Part shown: one piece after another, positions 15,609 to 24,384 of the stretch | Layout: each line of letters starts with the position of its first letter | How positions within the stretch are numbered: position 1 is the stretch's first letter | From: Bacteroidota bacterium | GTDB lineage: Bacteria > Bacteroidota > Bacteroidia > JABDFU01 | Length of the DNA stretch: 33,787 bases | Assembly (NCBI GenBank): GCA_013286805.1 | Contig: JABDEY010000017.1 | Coordinates: 1 to 33,787 of the forward strand | Reading direction: 5' to 3' | The notes under the pieces: generated by a model | Databases searched by the model: none | Seen by the model: only the letters and a program-made list of their open reading frames with translations | Told to the model about the DNA's origin: nothing | Program-made: the position numbers and the translations under genes

Positions 15609-17630
15609 ATGAAGCCTTCCAACAAAATAGCTGCATTGGCAGTATCCGCTGGAGTTATTTTTAGCTGGTCAATTCAGTTAATAGAAAATTTAAATGTAGT
15701 CGGGCGGTCATATCTTCAACTTTTGCCAGAGGAGTGTGCCCGGATTCTGTTGAGCGGCATTGCAGGTGCCATTGTGTTTTATTCATTATTCAGGTTATTT
15801 GCCAGAGTTAAAAATCGGCATAAAAAGGAGGTTCTCCTGGCTTCTTTGACCCATTTTCATATTTTTATTTTATTCCTTTTCCTGGAGGGCAGAAGTTTTG
15901 GCCTGTTCTTTTTTTTAGTATCGATTATTGTCGTAATAAGCTTCATCCGACTTTACTATTTTAATTTTTGCAAAAGTCTCATAGATAGCATCGATCTGAA
16001 GAACGCTTTTATTTCCGTTGCACTTATATCCTGGTTTTCAATTTTTCCTATTTTTTACAGCGGCGATTTTAGTGCATTTGTAATTATTAAAACTTTTGTT
16101 TCTCTGAGTTTTTTGATAATACCTGTATTCCTTTTGTCAAAGGGAATCCGAATCTATCTTTTTTTAATAATCTTAATGCTTTCTGTTTATGCCATACCGC
16201 CATTGTTCCATATTTATAAATTCGGAAGTAAAATGCCTTCAAGTGTTTATTATGTTATTAAAGAATCGCCCAGGCAGGAGATGCTGGAATATGTTTCAAG
16301 CTATTTTGATTTTAAAACCGGAATTTTTATTCTTCTTTTTCTGTCTCTTCCCATGTCCTTGCTATTTTTTGTTCAGAAAGTTAAATCAACTTATTTTATC
16401 CGGGTGGTAGAGAATGGGGGAATAGTAAACATAGTGCTTTTGCTGACTTTTTCATTCGCCAATTCAAATTATAAGAATAATATACTGTACGGATACTATC
16501 AGAATTTCAGTAAATACGAAGCGGATATGAGCGTTTTAAATCAAAACTTAGCCAGACGCAAGGCGCAAAAGATTGTTTTTATTAATTTGAAAGATCTTAA
16601 TCCCAAAACGGAACAACCTGTATTTGTATTGATTATTGGGGAATCTACCGGAAGGAATCACATGGGTTTATATGGATATTACAGGAATACCAATCCGCAA
16701 CTGAAGTCGATCCAGAATGAATTGGTGGTTTTTAAAGATGTCATAAGCCCGCACTCCCATACGACTAAGTCGCTTCAGAAGATTCTAACCTTTGCCAATT
16801 TTGAAAACATGGATCCACTCTATAAGGAAGGGAATGTGGTTGAACTGTTTAAACAGGCAGGATATAGAACCTATTGGTTGTCTAACCAATATTTTTTGGG
16901 GCAACATGAAACTTTTTCAACTTCTATTGCAAAAACCGCCGATCATTATGTATTCACGAATGATCCGGAATTGAACAATAATAAGGACTCTTATGATGAA
17001 CAACTGCTAAGCCCTTTAAAGAAAACATTGGCGGAAAAGAACGGCAAAAAATTTATCATTATTCATCTGATGGGCACGCATGGCGGATATGCACAGCGGT
17101 ATCCAACCAGTTTTAACTATTTCAATGGAGGCGGCAGGAGAAGTACAGGGAATTCGTATGAACAGGACCGAATTAATGAATATGATAATGCGGTTCGTTA
17201 TAACGATAGTTTAATTTACGAAATCATTCACATGGTTAAAGCAACTTCCTCGTATTCCTATGTTATCTATTTTTCGGATCATGGAGAAGAAGTATATGAT
17301 TCAAGGCCCTATTATTCACATCAAGAATCGAATGCCACTCCTTTTATGTTTGAAATCCCTTTTTTGGTTTGGTTTTCGGATAACTACAAAAAGGTGAATA
17401 AACTGAAAGTGGACTCGCTGCCATATTGGACGAACAGAAAATATCAAACTGATCATGTCATTCATTCTGTCATTGACCTTTCAAATCTTGAATTAATGAA
17501 TTATCAACCGGAGAAAAGTGTGTTTAATCTGAAGTTTAAAGAAAATATCCGCGTGATGAATAATCAGAATTATGATTCGATCCGAAAGAGTTACAAAATA
17601 TTTTCCGATCGCTTACAAAGCAGGCATTAA
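15609..17630 (+). CDS. Phosphoethanolamine-transferase-like membrane enzyme (EptA/CptA sulfatase-fold family)
   Basis: This 673-residue protein has an N-terminal membrane part of about 285 residues with some eight or nine hydrophobic helices, then a periplasmic alkaline-phosphatase/sulfatase-fold domain. Key sites are IIGESTGRNHMGLYGY with metal ligand E345 and nucleophile T347, HLMGTHGGYAQRYP (486-499), NEYDNAVRYND (523-533), YFSDHGEE with D557/H558, and a late YSHQESNATPF. Family members move phosphoethanolamine from phosphatidylethanolamine to lipid A or core sugars. It is longer than EptA, which has about 540 residues and five helices, so the membrane half is expanded. The thiolase gene starts 18 bp downstream. 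Transfer of another phospho-group, such as phosphoglycerol, is an alternative. Confidence 0.8.
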   Translation: MKPSNKIAALAVSAGVIFSWSIQLIENLNVVGRSYLQLLPEECARILLSGIAGAIVFYSLFRLFARVKNRHKKEVLLASLTHFHIFILFLFLEGRSFGLFFFLVSIIVVISFIRLYYFNFCKSLIDSIDLKNAFISVALISWFSIFPIFYSGDFSAFVIIKTFVSLSFLIIPVFLLSKGIRIYLFLIILMLSVYAIPPLFHIYKFGSKMPSSVYYVIKESPRQEMLEYVSSYFDFKTGIFILLFLSLPMSLLFFVQKVKSTYFIRVVENGGIVNIVLLLTFSFANSNYKNNILYGYYQNFSKYEADMSVLNQNLARRKAQKIVFINLKDLNPKTEQPVFVLIIGESTGRNHMGLYGYYRNTNPQLKSIQNELVVFKDVISPHSHTTKSLQKILTFANFENMDPLYKEGNVVELFKQAGYRTYWLSNQYFLGQHETFSTSIAKTADHYVFTNDPELNNNKDSYDEQLLSPLKKTLAEKNGKKFIIIHLMGTHGGYAQRYPTSFNYFNGGGRRSTGNSYEQDRINEYDNAVRYNDSLIYEIIHMVKATSSYSYVIYFSDHGEEVYDSRPYYSHQESNATPFMFEIPFLVWFSDNYKKVNKLKVDSLPYWTNRKYQTDHVIHSVIDLSNLELMNYQPEKSVFNLKFKENIRVMNNQNYDSIRKSYKIFSDRLQSRH

Positions 17631-17648
17631 CAGATTAACTTTACACCT

Positions 17649-18857
17649 ATGGCTGAAGCTTATATATACGATGCGGTGCGTACTCCCCGCGGTAAGGGTA
17701 AGAAAGACGGGGCACTTTATGAAGTGCCGGCCCTTCGATTGCTGACCACGACGTTCGAGGCAATTCGCACCCGAAACAACCTGGACACTTCTTATGTAGA
17801 GGATGCTATCATAGGATGTGTAACGCAGTCGGGTGAACAAAGTTCGAATATTGCAAAAACAGCTGTTATTGCTGCTGGTTATAAGGATACGGTATGCGGT
17901 GTTTCTCTGAACAGGTATTGCGGTTCTGGCCTGGAAGCTGTCAATCAGGCTGCTGCATATGTGATGTCGGGATTTGTGGATTTGATTGTGGCCGGGGGAG
18001 TGGAGTCGATGTCCCGGGTGGTGATGGGTTCAGATGGAGCTGCTATGTTTATGGACCCGGACATGGTGGTTAAACACCGGATAATTCCACAGGGTATTTC
18101 AGCGGATTTGATTGCTGCTAAATATGGTTTTGAAAGGGCTCGTCTGGATTCTTTTGCCGTTGAGTCGCACAGACGTGCAACTTTGGCCTGGAAGGAGGGG
18201 AGATTTAAAAACTCGGTGGTGGAAGTAAGGGATATAAATGGACTTGGTATTCTTGACAGGGATGAAACGGTACGACCTGATACGGACTTGCAGAAACTTT
18301 CTACTCTTAAACCTGCATTTGAAGCAATGGGTAGCATGGCGGGATTTGATGCCGTGGCACTACAACGCTATCCCGAATTGGAAATAATCCATCATGTGCA
18401 CCATGCGGGTAATTCTTCGGGTATTGTGGATGGAGCGGCACTTGTACTGATAGGAAGCAAAAGGATGGGTAAAAAACTTGGCCTTAAGCCCCGGGCTGTA
18501 ATTCGGTCCTTTGCGTTAACCGGAGTTGATCCAACGATCATGCTTACTGCACCGGGCCCGGCTTCATTGAAGGCTTTGAAAAAAGCAAAAATGAATGTGT
18601 CCGACATTGATCTTTTTGAAATAAACGAGGCGTTTGCTGTAGTTCCACTGCGCTATATGGAGGAGATGAATATTACTGCTGACAGAGTGAATGTGAATGG
18701 AGGGGCTATCGCGATGGGACATCCTCTGGGGGCTACAGGAGCTATTCTTATTGGAACTGTGCTGGATGAGCTGGAAAGACAGGATAAACAATCAGGACTT
18801 GTAAGCCTGTGTATAGGTGGTGGGATGGGTATAGCGACAATTATTGAACGAATTTGA
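17649..18857 (+). CDS. fadA: Acetyl-CoA C-acyltransferase (3-ketoacyl-CoA thiolase)
   Basis: This 402-residue thiolase catalyses the last step of beta-oxidation: CoA-dependent cleavage of 3-ketoacyl-CoA to acetyl-CoA and a shortened acyl-CoA. The catalytic nucleophile is C91 ([11 protein letters not shown]), the base is H358 in [15 protein letters not shown], and the second cysteine is C388 in SLCIGGGMG. Length and N-terminus ([17 protein letters not shown]) are normal for degradative thiolases. It starts 18 bp after the PEtn-transferase-like gene and is followed after 76 bp by the bifunctional FadB-type enzyme, so the two probably work together as a trifunctional-like complex. FadI is an equivalent name; the symbol denotes function rather than proven orthology. 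Confidence 0.93.
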   Translation: MAEAYIYDAVRTPRGKGKKDGALYEVPALRLLTTTFEAIRTRNNLDTSYVEDAIIGCVTQSGEQSSNIAKTAVIAAGYKDTVCGVSLNRYCGSGLEAVNQAAAYVMSGFVDLIVAGGVESMSRVVMGSDGAAMFMDPDMVVKHRIIPQGISADLIAAKYGFERARLDSFAVESHRRATLAWKEGRFKNSVVEVRDINGLGILDRDETVRPDTDLQKLSTLKPAFEAMGSMAGFDAVALQRYPELEIIHHVHHAGNSSGIVDGAALVLIGSKRMGKKLGLKPRAVIRSFALTGVDPTIMLTAPGPASLKALKKAKMNVSDIDLFEINEAFAVVPLRYMEEMNITADRVNVNGGAIAMGHPLGATGAILIGTVLDELERQDKQSGLVSLCIGGGMGIATIIERI

Positions 18858-18933
18858 TTTGGCCATTTTTAATTTTCAGTTTCCCAATTAATTATTTTTC
18901 TATCAATCAATTTTTAGTAAATCTATTTAGCAA

Positions 18934-21087
18934 ATGATACAGTATTCCAAAAGCCCTGCGAACGTAGCGATCCTGAGTTTTGACAATCAGCACTCATCTG
19001 TAAACATAATCAACGGGGAGTTTATTACTGAACTTGACAGGCATATTAGCGTCGCCCTTTCTGACCAAAGCGTAAAAGGGATTATTGTTACTTCCGCCAA
19101 AAAAGATTTTTTGCTGGGCGCTGACCTGAAAATGATTTTGGGAATTTCCGATCCTGAAAAAATAATGGAAATTACCAACCGCCTGCACCAGGTGTTCCGT
19201 AAAATGGAAACGGGTGGAAAACCTGTTGTTGCGGCCATCAATGGAACCGTACTTGGGGGAGGGTATGAATTGTGTTTAAGCTGCCATTACCGGATTGTGA
19301 TAAATAATTCGGTAATACAAATTGGATTACCGGAAGTGACGCTGGGTTTGCTTCCGGGAGGAGGAGGCACCCAAAGAATGCCTCGCCTGATTGGCGTACA
19401 GGAGGCATTATCACTTTTGCTGGAAGGTAAAAAACTGCGCCCGGAACAGGCGCTAAAAACCGGATTGGTGAATTCTTTAGTTGAAACTCAGGAGCAGCTC
19501 ATTCCTGCTGCGACGGAGTGGATTTTGAAACAGGAGGGTAAGGTTCAGCAGCCATGGGATAAGGAAGGATTTAAAATACCCGGAGGAGGTGTGCAAAGTC
19601 CGGCCATCGCTATGTTGTTTCCTGCGGCTGCCGGGTTGGTACTTAAAAAGACTTTTGGGAATTACCCTGCTGTGCCTGCTATTCTTAATTGCATTTATGA
19701 AGGACTGCAATTGCCCATTGACAGAGCTTTACTGGTTGAGTGTCGTTATTTTACCTCCTGTGTATTGTCACAAGTGGCTAAGAACATGATCCGCACGCTT
19801 TTTATAAACATGAATGCTGCGAATAAGGGAGAGGCAAGACCCGAAGGCGTACCAGCTACCAACCTGAGAAAGGTTGGCATACTTGGGGCGGGCATGATGG
19901 GTGCAGGAATTGCTTACGTATCTGCGCTGAACGGATTGGAGATAGTGTTGAAGGATACAACCAGGGAAGCTGCTGAATCAGGTAAAGCTTATTCCGTCCG
20001 ATTGCTGTCAGAGAAAATTCTAAAGAATCAATTAACTAAAGAGAAGTACGAGGAGGTATTGAGCCGTATTTTTACAACCTGTGACGCTGCGGATCTGAAA
20101 GGATGCGATCTTGTCATAGAAGCAGTTTTTGAAAACAGGGAGTTGAAAGCCCAGGTTACCAGGGAAACGGAAGCCGTTCTGGTAGCGGATGCTGTGTTTG
20201 CTTCCAACACTTCCACTTTGCCTATTACAGGTTTGGCTAAGGCTTCGGTCAGGCCGGAAAATTTTATCGGGCTTCATTTCTTTTCTCCGGTTGACAAGAT
20301 GCAATTGGTGGAAATTATTTTAGGTAAGAAAACGTCTGCATATGCCATTGCAATGGCCATTGATTATGTAAAAAGAATCAGGAAAACTCCGATAGTAGTG
20401 AATGACGGAAGAGGCTTTTACACTTCCAGAGTGTTCTCCACTTATTTGTATGAGGGAATGGAATGCCTTGCAGAAGGTATTTGCCCGGCTCTGATTGAAA
20501 ATGCGGGGAAAATGGCTGGGATGCCGGTTGGGCCTTTGGCATTGGCCGATGAAGTGAGTATAGAATTGTGTTATAAAATTAATAAGCAAACGGAAGCGGA
20601 TACCGGAAAGAGAAGGACGGATGCTGCTGTTGGAGTAATTGAGCGGATGGTCGATGAATTTAAGCGCCCCGGAAAGAAGGCTGGTAAGGGATTTTATGAG
20701 TATCCTGCAACCGGGAAAAAGTTTTTATGGAAAGACATGGAACGAATTTTTCCTGGTGCAAATAATGAGTATTCGGACAATCAGCTGGCTATCAATCAGA
20801 CTGATGTGGAGGAATTAAAGAAACGTCTGTTATATATTCAGAGCCTTGAAGCGGTAAAATGCCTTGAAGAGAATATAATTACCAAGCCTGCAGATGCTGA
20901 TATAGGGTCTGTCCTTGGATGGGGCTTTGCTCCATTTACAGGTGGTGCTATCTCATTTATTGAAGGAGTCGGGTTGAAGGAGTTTGTTGCTGAATCTGAC
21001 AGACTGGCAAAAAAATACGGGAAACGTTTCAGACCGACGAAGGGATTAAAAGAAATGGCGGAACAAGGCAGAAGATTTTACACATGA
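18934..21087 (+). CDS. fadB: Bifunctional enoyl-CoA hydratase / 3-hydroxyacyl-CoA dehydrogenase (FadB/FadJ type)
   Basis: This 717-residue enzyme carries out the second and third steps of beta-oxidation. The hydratase half (about 1-190) has catalytic glutamates E112 (GGGYELCLSC) and E134 (IGLPEVTLGLLPGGGGTQR). The dehydrogenase half begins with the NAD-binding VGILGAGMMGAGIA (about 314-327), with DLVIEAVFEN and the catalytic H448 in IGLHFFSPVDKMQLVEI. The C-terminal helical dimerisation region contains GRGFYTSR and GKKAGKGFYEYP. Length is normal for FadB/FadJ. The TGA overlaps the next ATG (ATGA at 21084-21087), coupling it to the racemase. FadJ or another paralogue name would be equally fair. 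Confidence 0.94.
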   Translation: MIQYSKSPANVAILSFDNQHSSVNIINGEFITELDRHISVALSDQSVKGIIVTSAKKDFLLGADLKMILGISDPEKIMEITNRLHQVFRKMETGGKPVVAAINGTVLGGGYELCLSCHYRIVINNSVIQIGLPEVTLGLLPGGGGTQRMPRLIGVQEALSLLLEGKKLRPEQALKTGLVNSLVETQEQLIPAATEWILKQEGKVQQPWDKEGFKIPGGGVQSPAIAMLFPAAAGLVLKKTFGNYPAVPAILNCIYEGLQLPIDRALLVECRYFTSCVLSQVAKNMIRTLFINMNAANKGEARPEGVPATNLRKVGILGAGMMGAGIAYVSALNGLEIVLKDTTREAAESGKAYSVRLLSEKILKNQLTKEKYEEVLSRIFTTCDAADLKGCDLVIEAVFENRELKAQVTRETEAVLVADAVFASNTSTLPITGLAKASVRPENFIGLHFFSPVDKMQLVEIILGKKTSAYAIAMAIDYVKRIRKTPIVVNDGRGFYTSRVFSTYLYEGMECLAEGICPALIENAGKMAGMPVGPLALADEVSIELCYKINKQTEADTGKRRTDAAVGVIERMVDEFKRPGKKAGKGFYEYPATGKKFLWKDMERIFPGANNEYSDNQLAINQTDVEELKKRLLYIQSLEAVKCLEENIITKPADADIGSVLGWGFAPFTGGAISFIEGVGLKEFVAESDRLAKKYGKRFRPTKGLKEMAEQGRRFYT

Positions 21088-22340
21088 ACAAAAAGCCCTT
21101 GTCCGGAATTAAGATTTTAGACTTTACGCGTCTTTTACCTGGACCTATGTGTACACTGCATCTGGCGGATATGGGTGCTGAGGTAATAAAAATAGAAGAT
21201 CTGACTTTTGGAGATTATGCACGTCAGGTGTCCTCTGTGGGGGGCCAGCAAAATTCAGGCGAAGGTCAACGGACCAATTCTATTGGAGGTCAGCAGATTC
21301 GGGCTGGCGTAAATCAAAATTCAGATTTTTTCAAATCGATCAACAGGAACAAATCTTCTCTCGCTGTGGATCTCACAAAAGAAGAAGGGCAAATAGTTGT
21401 GCGGAAATTAGCTGAAACTGCAGATATTATTGTCGAGAGCTTTCGTCCAGGCGTGGCAGATAAACTTGGGATTGGTTACGAGAGGCTTAGGATGATAAAC
21501 CCCGGACTGATTTATTGCGCGATAACAGGTTATGGGCAAACAGGTCCCTGGAAGGATAAGGCAGGGCATGACATTAATTTCTGCGCATCCACTGGTGTGC
21601 TTGACCGAAAAGGGAAATTTCCTTTTCTTCCCAATTTCCAAATTTCAGATATAGTGGGTGGAACACTGAATGCTACGATGGGAATACTGGCTGCATTGGT
21701 GCGGCAGAAAACGAGCGGGGAGGGGCAGTATCTGGATGTGGCCATCATGGATGGGGTACTGGCTCATTCTACACTTGCTCTTGCGCAGATTAACAATAAG
21801 TCGGAGGATTTTTTGACAGGAGACTGCCCTTGCTACACTACCTATGAAACTTCAGATAGTAAATTCATGGCTCTTGGAGCAATTGAAGTAAAATTCTGGG
21901 AGCGGTTTTGTAATGCGGTTGGTAGAATGGATTTGATATCCTCTCATACCCTGGAAACCGGAGCGAGTGGAGCAAGGGCGGAAAGGTTACATGGTGAATT
22001 AACAACGCTTTTTAAATCCCAGACTCGTCAATACTGGACGGATAAATTGAAAGACGTTGATTGTTGTGTTTCTCCGGTATTGTCATTGGAAGAAGCTATC
22101 AGTACGGAACAGGTTAAAGAAAGGAATATGCTGTTAAATGCTATAAAGGTGAATACTGGTAATAGTTGTACTGAAGATGCCCCCCGACAATTTACACTCC
22201 CGGTTAAATTCAGTGGTTTCGATTTTGAAACAACAATGCCCGCCCCCCTGCATGGGGAGCATACGGAGAAAATTCTTTCAGCTTTGAGGTATTCTCAGAT
22301 TGAAATCACAGAATTAAGAAATAAAAAAATTATTTTATAA
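21084..22340 (+). CDS. Alpha-methylacyl-CoA racemase-like protein (CaiB/BaiF CoA-transferase superfamily)
   Basis: This 418-residue member of family III CoA-transferases has the three residues that mark 2-methylacyl-CoA racemases: H162 in AGHDINF, D189 in QISDIVGG and E268 in LGAIEVKFW. These match H126, D156 and E241 of the Mycobacterium MCR enzyme. It should invert the configuration at the 2-methyl carbon so that branched acyl-CoAs can enter beta-oxidation. It overlaps the FadB stop by 4 bp and is followed 7 bp later by an acyl-CoA dehydrogenase, which supports that role. Odd feature: an extra stretch at residues 48-80, rich in G, Q, S and N, contains the near repeat SVGGQQ/SIGGQQ. A plain CoA transferase is less likely because of E268. 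Confidence 0.87.
   Translation: MNKKPLSGIKILDFTRLLPGPMCTLHLADMGAEVIKIEDLTFGDYARQVSSVGGQQNSGEGQRTNSIGGQQIRAGVNQNSDFFKSINRNKSSLAVDLTKEEGQIVVRKLAETADIIVESFRPGVADKLGIGYERLRMINPGLIYCAITGYGQTGPWKDKAGHDINFCASTGVLDRKGKFPFLPNFQISDIVGGTLNATMGILAALVRQKTSGEGQYLDVAIMDGVLAHSTLALAQINNKSEDFLTGDCPCYTTYETSDSKFMALGAIEVKFWERFCNAVGRMDLISSHTLETGASGARAERLHGELTTLFKSQTRQYWTDKLKDVDCCVSPVLSLEEAISTEQVKERNMLLNAIKVNTGNSCTEDAPRQFTLPVKFSGFDFETTMPAPLHGEHTEKILSALRYSQIEITELRNKKIIL
21234..21323 (+). repeat. Imperfect 45-bp in-frame duplication inside the racemase gene
   Basis: Two adjacent 45-bp units start at 21234 and 21279 and encode SVGGQQNSGEGQRTN and SIGGQQIRAGVNQNS. The first 18 bases of each are clearly related; the rest drifts and seems to include a small offset. 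CAAAATTCAG also recurs at the start of the first unit and at the end of the second. Confidence 0.5.
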
Positions 22341-22347
22341 AACCAGT

Positions 22348-23493
22348 ATGATACACAGAACCCTGTTTTCAGAAGAACATGAACTTTTCAGAAGTTCGCT
22401 AAGAGAATTTATCCGCAAAGAAATCATTCCTTATGAGGAAGCATGGGAACAGCAGGGCCATATTTCACGGGAAACATGGCTGAAGGCAGGTGAGATGGGT
22501 TTTCTTTGTCCCTGTGCTCCTGTGGAATACGGAGGCTCTGGTGCCGATTTCCTTTATGCTGCTATTATGATGGAGGAACTTGGAAGAAGTGGTTGCATGG
22601 GTCCGGGGTTTCCACTGCATTCAGATATTGCTGCGCCATACATTATTCACTACGGAACAGAAGAACAGAAAAAAAACTGGATTCCAAAATTAGCCAGTGG
22701 TCAAACCATTAGTGCTATTGCCATGACGGAGCCATCTGCGGGCAGTGATTTACAAGGGATAAAAACTACGGCAGTAAAAGAGGGAGATCATTATATTGTC
22801 AGGGGATCCAAGACATTTATTACCAATGGCTATATGAGTGATCTGGTAGTAGTGGTGGTAAGAACAGGAGCCGCTGATTCGGGATCCAAAGCATTCAGCT
22901 TATTACTGATGGATGCTGGTATGCCTGGTTTTACAAAAGGCAAACTGCTGAAGAAAATAGGACTGAGGTCTCAGGACACCTGCGAGTTGTTTTTTGATCA
23001 GGTGAAAGTTCCATTAACTAACCTGCTTGGTAAAGAAGGCGAAGGATTTAATTATTTGATGCAAAGTTTGCCGCAAGAGCGACTTCTTGTTGGTATTTTA
23101 GGAATAGCGGTAGCCGAAACAGCTCTTGAAAAAACCATACAGTATACTAAGGAACGTATTACATTTGGCAAACCTGTTGCCGCCTACCAAAATACCCGTT
23201 TTAAACTGGCTGAGCTGGCAACGGAGATTCAGATAGGGCAGATTTTTGTGGATAAATGCATTGAACTTCACCTGAAAAATAAACTGGATGCTGCAACGGC
23301 GGCAATGGTAAAATATTCCATGAGCGATCTGCAATGTAAGGTGGTGGATGAATGCCTGCAATTCCACGGTGGGTATGGTTATATGTGGGAGTATTATATT
23401 GCCAGGGCTTATGCGGACAGCAGGGTTCAGAAAATATATGCAGGTTCGAATGAAATTATGAAAGAAATTATTTCCAAACAAATCTTTGCCTGA
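22348..23493 (+). CDS. Acyl-CoA dehydrogenase, long-chain (LCAD) type
   Basis: This 381-residue FAD enzyme performs the first step of beta-oxidation, forming the trans-2-enoyl-CoA and passing electrons to ETF. Typical blocks are AIAMTEPSAGSDLQGI (124-139), FITNGYMSD, GLRSQDTCELFFDQVKVP, ERITFGKPVAAYQ and QFHGGYGYMWEYYIAR. The position of the MCAD catalytic glutamate is alanine here (A365 in KIYAGSNEIM). A glutamate sits instead in the helix-G position used by LCAD (E261 in AETALEKTIQY). This relocation is known from LCAD and isovaleryl-CoA dehydrogenases, so the enzyme should be active and tolerate long or branched chains. It is 7 bp after the racemase. No ETF or acyl-CoA ligase gene is in the window. 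Confidence 0.92.
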   Translation: MIHRTLFSEEHELFRSSLREFIRKEIIPYEEAWEQQGHISRETWLKAGEMGFLCPCAPVEYGGSGADFLYAAIMMEELGRSGCMGPGFPLHSDIAAPYIIHYGTEEQKKNWIPKLASGQTISAIAMTEPSAGSDLQGIKTTAVKEGDHYIVRGSKTFITNGYMSDLVVVVVRTGAADSGSKAFSLLLMDAGMPGFTKGKLLKKIGLRSQDTCELFFDQVKVPLTNLLGKEGEGFNYLMQSLPQERLLVGILGIAVAETALEKTIQYTKERITFGKPVAAYQNTRFKLAELATEIQIGQIFVDKCIELHLKNKLDAATAAMVKYSMSDLQCKVVDECLQFHGGYGYMWEYYIARAYADSRVQKIYAGSNEIMKEIISKQIFA

Positions 23494-23500
23494 TTGCCAC

Positions 23501-23542
23501 TAAGCTTATAAAAAAGGGAAAACGGACTGGAATTATAGCTTA
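23501..23542. terminator. Hairpin between convergent acyl-CoA dehydrogenase and barrel genes
   Basis: TAAGCTTATAA (23501-23511) pairs with TTATAGCTTA (23533-23542), with one bulged T and a 21-nt loop. The right arm covers the stop codon of the minus-strand gene (23535-23533). It is symmetric and could serve both strands. Confidence 0.42.
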
Positions 23543-24384
23543 ACAAATATCCCCAGGGTTGGTTTCAATAGCCCTATTGACATTTGAGTAATATCCGTGA
23601 TATGAGTGATCGGATTGGAAGAGAATACATATCCGGGGGCTGTATAGGTATACGTGTCTGTCCAGCCCCTGAAGTGCATTTCTGCGCCTGTATAAGCAAT
23701 GCCAAGTGAGAGATCAAAATGTTCGCTTAATACATACTTGAAACTGGCTCCAAAGCTATAAGCGAAACTTGCCCCAGGGTTAAAAACATATGTCTGGGTT
23801 GTGGCCACTACGGTTCCTGCAGGTACCCCATAGCCGGCAGGATAAGTAACAGGGTAGGTCCAGTCAAGCGTTGGATAAGTTGTTGTCACTGCACCTATCA
23901 TAATATTCGCTTCAAATTTTATCTTGTCCCTTACCAGAGTTGAGAAAAATGCGCCGATTAAATATTCAGAAGTCTGGAACTGGGGAAAAGAAGAAGTGAA
24001 AGGCGGCCCAACTGTGGTAGCAAATGTGCTAAGGTCAAATGGATTGGAATTGTTGCCAAACATACCTGTTATTCCAAAGTTCTCAGAAATCAGATAGGAA
24101 GCAGTTATATTAAAATGAAACCCGGTTTTAGCAAAGCCCTGCAGATGGACCGAGTCGGTTGAAGTGAAATCCCAGAATGAATTCTTTACATTTTTGCTTC
24201 CAAAGTCCTTTGAGGCAAAAGCAGGCCCTGCAGATAAACCAAAGCTGAATTTGCCGGTGCTTGTTCCAGTGGACCCTTTTTCGCCTGTGGCAGGGCTTCT
24301 TTTTGCGGGTGGAACATAATAGTCCTGGGCCGTCGCGATATAAAAGGCGAACAGGCAAACTACGACAACAAGTGTCCTTCTCAT
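23533..24384 (-). CDS. Outer-membrane beta-barrel protein, last gene of the TM2/M48 cassette
   Basis: This 283-residue secreted protein has a signal peptide ending FYIATAQ (residue 20). A short low-complexity linker rich in K, G, S and T follows, then alternating amphipathic strands such as GKFSFGLSAGPAFAS, KTGFHFNITASYLIS, RDKIKFEANIMIGA, ASFAYSFGASFKYVLSEHFDLSLGIAYTG. It closes with KPTLGIFVKL. This is an OmpA/OMP_b-brl-like outer-membrane barrel of about 10-12 strands. The aromatic- and proline-rich loop near 165-195 is long. Its ATG overlaps the stop of the M48 protease gene (ATGA at 24381-24384), so the barrel and protease are translated together. It may be substrate, partner or anchor for the protease (inference). 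Confidence 0.8.
   Translation of the reverse strand: MRRTLVVVVCLFAFYIATAQDYYVPPAKRSPATGEKGSTGTSTGKFSFGLSAGPAFASKDFGSKNVKNSFWDFTSTDSVHLQGFAKTGFHFNITASYLISENFGITGMFGNNSNPFDLSTFATTVGPPFTSSFPQFQTSEYLIGAFFSTLVRDKIKFEANIMIGAVTTTYPTLDWTYPVTYPAGYGVPAGTVVATTQTYVFNPGASFAYSFGASFKYVLSEHFDLSLGIAYTGAEMHFRGWTDTYTYTAPGYVFSSNPITHITDITQMSIGLLKPTLGIFVKL

Noticed and set aside
17945-18337. A 130-codon minus-strand frame inside the thiolase gene
   Set aside because: Fully contained in a gene with all catalytic residues; composition is that of antisense translation.
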